A stretch of 64,000 bases of DNA from Desulfolutivibrio sulfoxidireducens (GTDB lineage: Bacteria > Desulfobacterota > Desulfovibrionia > Desulfovibrionales > Desulfovibrionaceae): the NCBI RefSeq assembly GCF_013376475.1, contig NZ_CP045508.1, forward strand, positions 3,012,001 through 3,076,000. Direction: 5' to 3'. Of this stretch, positions 62,089 through 64,000 are shown piece after piece. The notes below the pieces were generated by a model, which did not search any database, was not told where the DNA came from, and saw only the letters and a program-made list of their open reading frames with translations. Position 1 is the first letter of the stretch. The number at the start of each line of letters is the position of its first letter. A program made the translations under genes and the position numbers.

Positions 62089-63128
62089 TCACGCCGTCGC
62101 GCACAATCGGCCCCGGGGAGGAACCCTATATCATCGCCGAGATCGGGGCCAACCACAACGGGGACATGGCGCTGTGCCGGGACCTGGTGGACGCGGCGGC
62201 CGGGGCCGGGGCCCATGCCGTCAAATTCCAGTCCTGGACGGCGACCTCGCTGATTTCCGAGGCCGAATACGCGCGCAACACCCGGTATTCGGACCCGCAC
62301 CGCCATTTCGGCTCGCTACGGGAGATGGTCGAGAAATATCAGCTTTCCCCCGCCGACCATGCGATGATAGCCGACCATTGCCGCGCCAGGGGCATCGACT
62401 TCTGCTCCTCGGCCTTCTCCCCGCGCGAGGTCGATCTGCTGCTTTCACTCCGGGCGCCTTTCGTCAAGATCGCGTCCATGGACGTGAACAACCGGCCCTT
62501 GCTGGAATATGTGGGCGCCACGGGGTGCCAGGTGATCCTTTCCACGGGCATGGCCGACATGGCCGAGATCGCCCGGGCCGTCACCTGGCTGCGGGAGGCG
62601 GGAGGCGGCCCGATCTGCCTGCTGCACTGCGTGTCCATCTATCCGCCCCGTCCCGAGACCATCAACCTGCGCAACATCCAGACCCTTGCCCAGGCCTTTG
62701 ACGTGCCCGTGGGCTTGAGCGACCACACCCTGGGCACAGCCGTGCCGCTGGCGGCGGTGGCCCTGGGGGCGTGCGTGGTGGAGAAGCATTTCACCCTGGA
62801 CACCTCGCTTCCGGGCTGGGACCATGCCATATCCGCGACCCCTGGCGAACTGGCCGCGCTTGCGCGCGAATGCCGGGTGGTGTTCCAGGCCCTGGGCGTG
62901 GCCCGGCGCGTGGTCAGCGGGGAGGAACTGGCCAAGAGGCGGGCCTTTCGCCGGCGCATCGTCCTGCGCGCGGCCAAGGGCAAAGGGGAGGCGATCGCCT
63001 TAGAGGACCTGGATTTCAAGCGTCCCGGCACCGGCATCGCCCCGGACGAATATCCCTATGTGGTCGGGCGGTTGGCCGCCAGGGACCTTGAAGCGGGGGC
63101 CGAACTCGAATGGAGCGACCTGGTCTGA
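62076..63128 (+). CDS. neuB: N-acetylneuraminate/legionaminate synthase (NeuB/LegI family)
   Basis: This 350-residue enzyme condenses an N-acetylated hexosamine with phosphoenolpyruvate to a nine-carbon sugar acid. Family residues are all present: IIAEIGANHNGDM, VKFQSW, LSTGMADMAEI, SDHTLG with H217, EKHFTLD with H238 (both metal ligands) and PGWDHAISATPGEL; a C-terminal SAF domain follows from about residue 290. The ATG has GGAG 6 bases upstream and overlaps the glycosyltransferase gene. Legionaminic rather than sialic acid is inferred from legB, legC and ptmE-like neighbours. Confidence 0.92.
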   Translation: METLITPSRTIGPGEEPYIIAEIGANHNGDMALCRDLVDAAAGAGAHAVKFQSWTATSLISEAEYARNTRYSDPHRHFGSLREMVEKYQLSPADHAMIADHCRARGIDFCSSAFSPREVDLLLSLRAPFVKIASMDVNNRPLLEYVGATGCQVILSTGMADMAEIARAVTWLREAGGGPICLLHCVSIYPPRPETINLRNIQTLAQAFDVPVGLSDHTLGTAVPLAAVALGACVVEKHFTLDTSLPGWDHAISATPGELAALARECRVVFQALGVARRVVSGEELAKRRAFRRRIVLRAAKGKGEAIALEDLDFKRPGTGIAPDEYPYVVGRLAARDLEAGAELEWSDLV

Positions 63129-63138
63129 GCGCAAGGCG

Positions 63139-64000
63139 TTACAGAAAGACGCCGAGGTGCTGCAAGAGCTTGCGGTATTCCTTGAACTGTCCCATGTCCA
63201 GCCATTCGTCCGAGGTGACGTGGCAGTGGACTTTTTTTCCCTTCTCCAAAAGCGCGGCGATGAGCTTGTCCATGCCGAAGTCCTGGTTGGCGGGGATGTG
63301 CTCCAGGATGCTGCCGCTTAACATGTAGACGCCGCTTATGACCACATAGCTGTAGGTCGGTTTTTCCTCCACGCTGATCACGTTGGATTCGGCGTCGAGC
63401 CCGATGACCCCGTAGGGAATGTCCATGACCCGATTGATGCCCAGGATGGTCAGTTCGGCGTCCTCGGCGGCATGGGCCTGTATCAGCTTGTTCATGTCCG
63501 TCTTGACGAGCACGTCGCAGTTCGTCAGCAGGAACCGCTCGCCCACGGATTCCGGCAACAGGCGCAGTCCCCCGGCCGTGCCCATGAATTCGTCCTCGTC
63601 CACGAAACTGATGCCGTCCATGAGGCTGTTCTCGTAGAAGTAGGACTTGATCAGTTCCTTCATGTAGTTGACGATGATGTAGAAATCCTTGAAGCCCTGG
63701 CTGCGGAAGTAGGTGATGATCAGTTCGATCATGGTGCTTTCGCCGACCGGGACCAGGGGCTTGGGAATGACGCTGGTCAAGGGCGTCAGCCGGGAGCCCT
63801 TGCCGCCGGCCATGATCACCACGGGCAGCGCCTTGGCATGCTTGGCCTCCCGGTGCAGCGAGGCCAGGGTGACCAGGTCCAGGACCACGCCGGCGTCGTC
63901 CAGGATGGGCACCTCCTGGAACTTGCCCTTCATGATGATTTCCTCGGCCCTGTGCCGCTGCGAAACATGCAGCGCGGTGAACCGGGTGTTCATGAATTCG
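63139..64000 (-). CDS. CBS-domain sugar-1-phosphate nucleotidyltransferase, PtmE-like (N-terminus off window)
   Basis: This gene is read on the minus strand and runs off the right edge. Visible residues comprise the end of a CBS domain (AEEIIMKGKFQEVPILDDAGVVLDLVTLASL) and a full nucleotidyltransferase (VVIMAGGKGSRLTPLTSVIPKPLVPVGE, LLTNCDVLVKTDM, EEKPTYSYVVISGVY). PtmE with N-terminal CBS domains makes the GDP-glucosamine precursor for legionaminic acid in Campylobacter. The in-frame ATG at 63993 falls inside the CBS pair, so the true start lies beyond the window. It is convergent with neuB. Confidence 0.85.
   Translation of the reverse strand, partial: EFMNTRFTALHVSQRHRAEEIIMKGKFQEVPILDDAGVVLDLVTLASLHREAKHAKALPVVIMAGGKGSRLTPLTSVIPKPLVPVGESTMIELIITYFRSQGFKDFYIIVNYMKELIKSYFYENSLMDGISFVDEDEFMGTAGGLRLLPESVGERFLLTNCDVLVKTDMNKLIQAHAAEDAELTILGINRVMDIPYGVIGLDAESNVISVEEKPTYSYVVISGVYMLSGSILEHIPANQDFGMDKLIAALLEKGKKVHCHVTSDEWLDMGQFKEYRKLLQHLGVFL

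Overview
The window is GC-rich, single-chromosome-type bacterial DNA. Several things point to a sulfate-reducing deltaproteobacterium of the Desulfovibrionaceae (Solidesulfovibrio/Desulfovibrio-like): a nif cluster with the PII-like genes nifI1 and nifI2 between nifH and nifD, a long NifD with the clostridial-type insertion, a NifB fused to a NafY/NifX domain, the ftsH-folP-cdaA-ybbR gene order, and a radical SAM/DUF2344 fusion. The assignment is inference; no rRNA or tRNA gene is present to anchor it.

Layout. 1-6.2 kb (minus strand): a branched-chain amino acid ABC transporter (livJ, livH, livM, livG, partial livF) and alanine dehydrogenase. 6.5-8.3 kb (plus): a PagL-like outer membrane barrel and the flagellar switch protein FliM, each with a good terminator. 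8.3-15.4 kb (minus): one tightly coupled run ftsH-folP-cdaA-ybbR followed by eutB-eutC; the cell-wall gene glmM that often follows ybbR is not here. 15.9-21.3 kb (plus): sigma-54 promoter and nifH-nifI1-nifI2-nifD-nifK plus a thioredoxin-like 2Fe-2S ferredoxin. 21.4-25.4 kb: an insertion-like segment with a hicAB toxin-antitoxin pair, a small coiled-coil/membrane protein, an omptin-like protease, two AT-rich lipoprotein genes and a broken IS3 transposase. 25.6-29.7 kb: a second sigma-54 promoter and nifE-nifN-nifB. The nif cluster is thus interrupted but both halves carry their own nif-type promoter.

29.9-38.8 kb: CheV, an orphan solute-binding protein, an unknown gene, a tandem M16 peptidase, a radical SAM/DUF2344 protein and a small possibly Sm-like protein. 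The spacers near 29.8 and 35.6 kb are packed with perfect palindromes and share an identical 21-base palindrome, which looks like a modular extragenic repeat family. 39-42.2 kb (minus): a zinc uptake operon znuA-znuC-znuB-zur with a perfect palindromic operator candidate in front of znuA. 42.5 kb: a single-domain response regulator.

43.3-64 kb: a large surface-sugar locus, almost all plus strand with many ATGA overlaps. It carries NeuD-, LegB-, LegC- and PtmA/PtmE-like proteins and two NeuB-family synthases, so it very probably makes one or two nonulosonic (legionaminic/sialic-like) acids. A HisH/HisF/N-acetyl sugar amidotransferase triad suggests an acetamidino group, and methyltransferases, a sulfotransferase, a WcbI-like protein and glycosyltransferases suggest further decoration and transfer to flagellin or envelope polysaccharide. 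One NeuB paralogue has lost a metal-binding histidine and the HisF paralogue has lost its catalytic Asp11, so both have moved away from their textbook reactions. This locus is the best candidate here for new chemistry.
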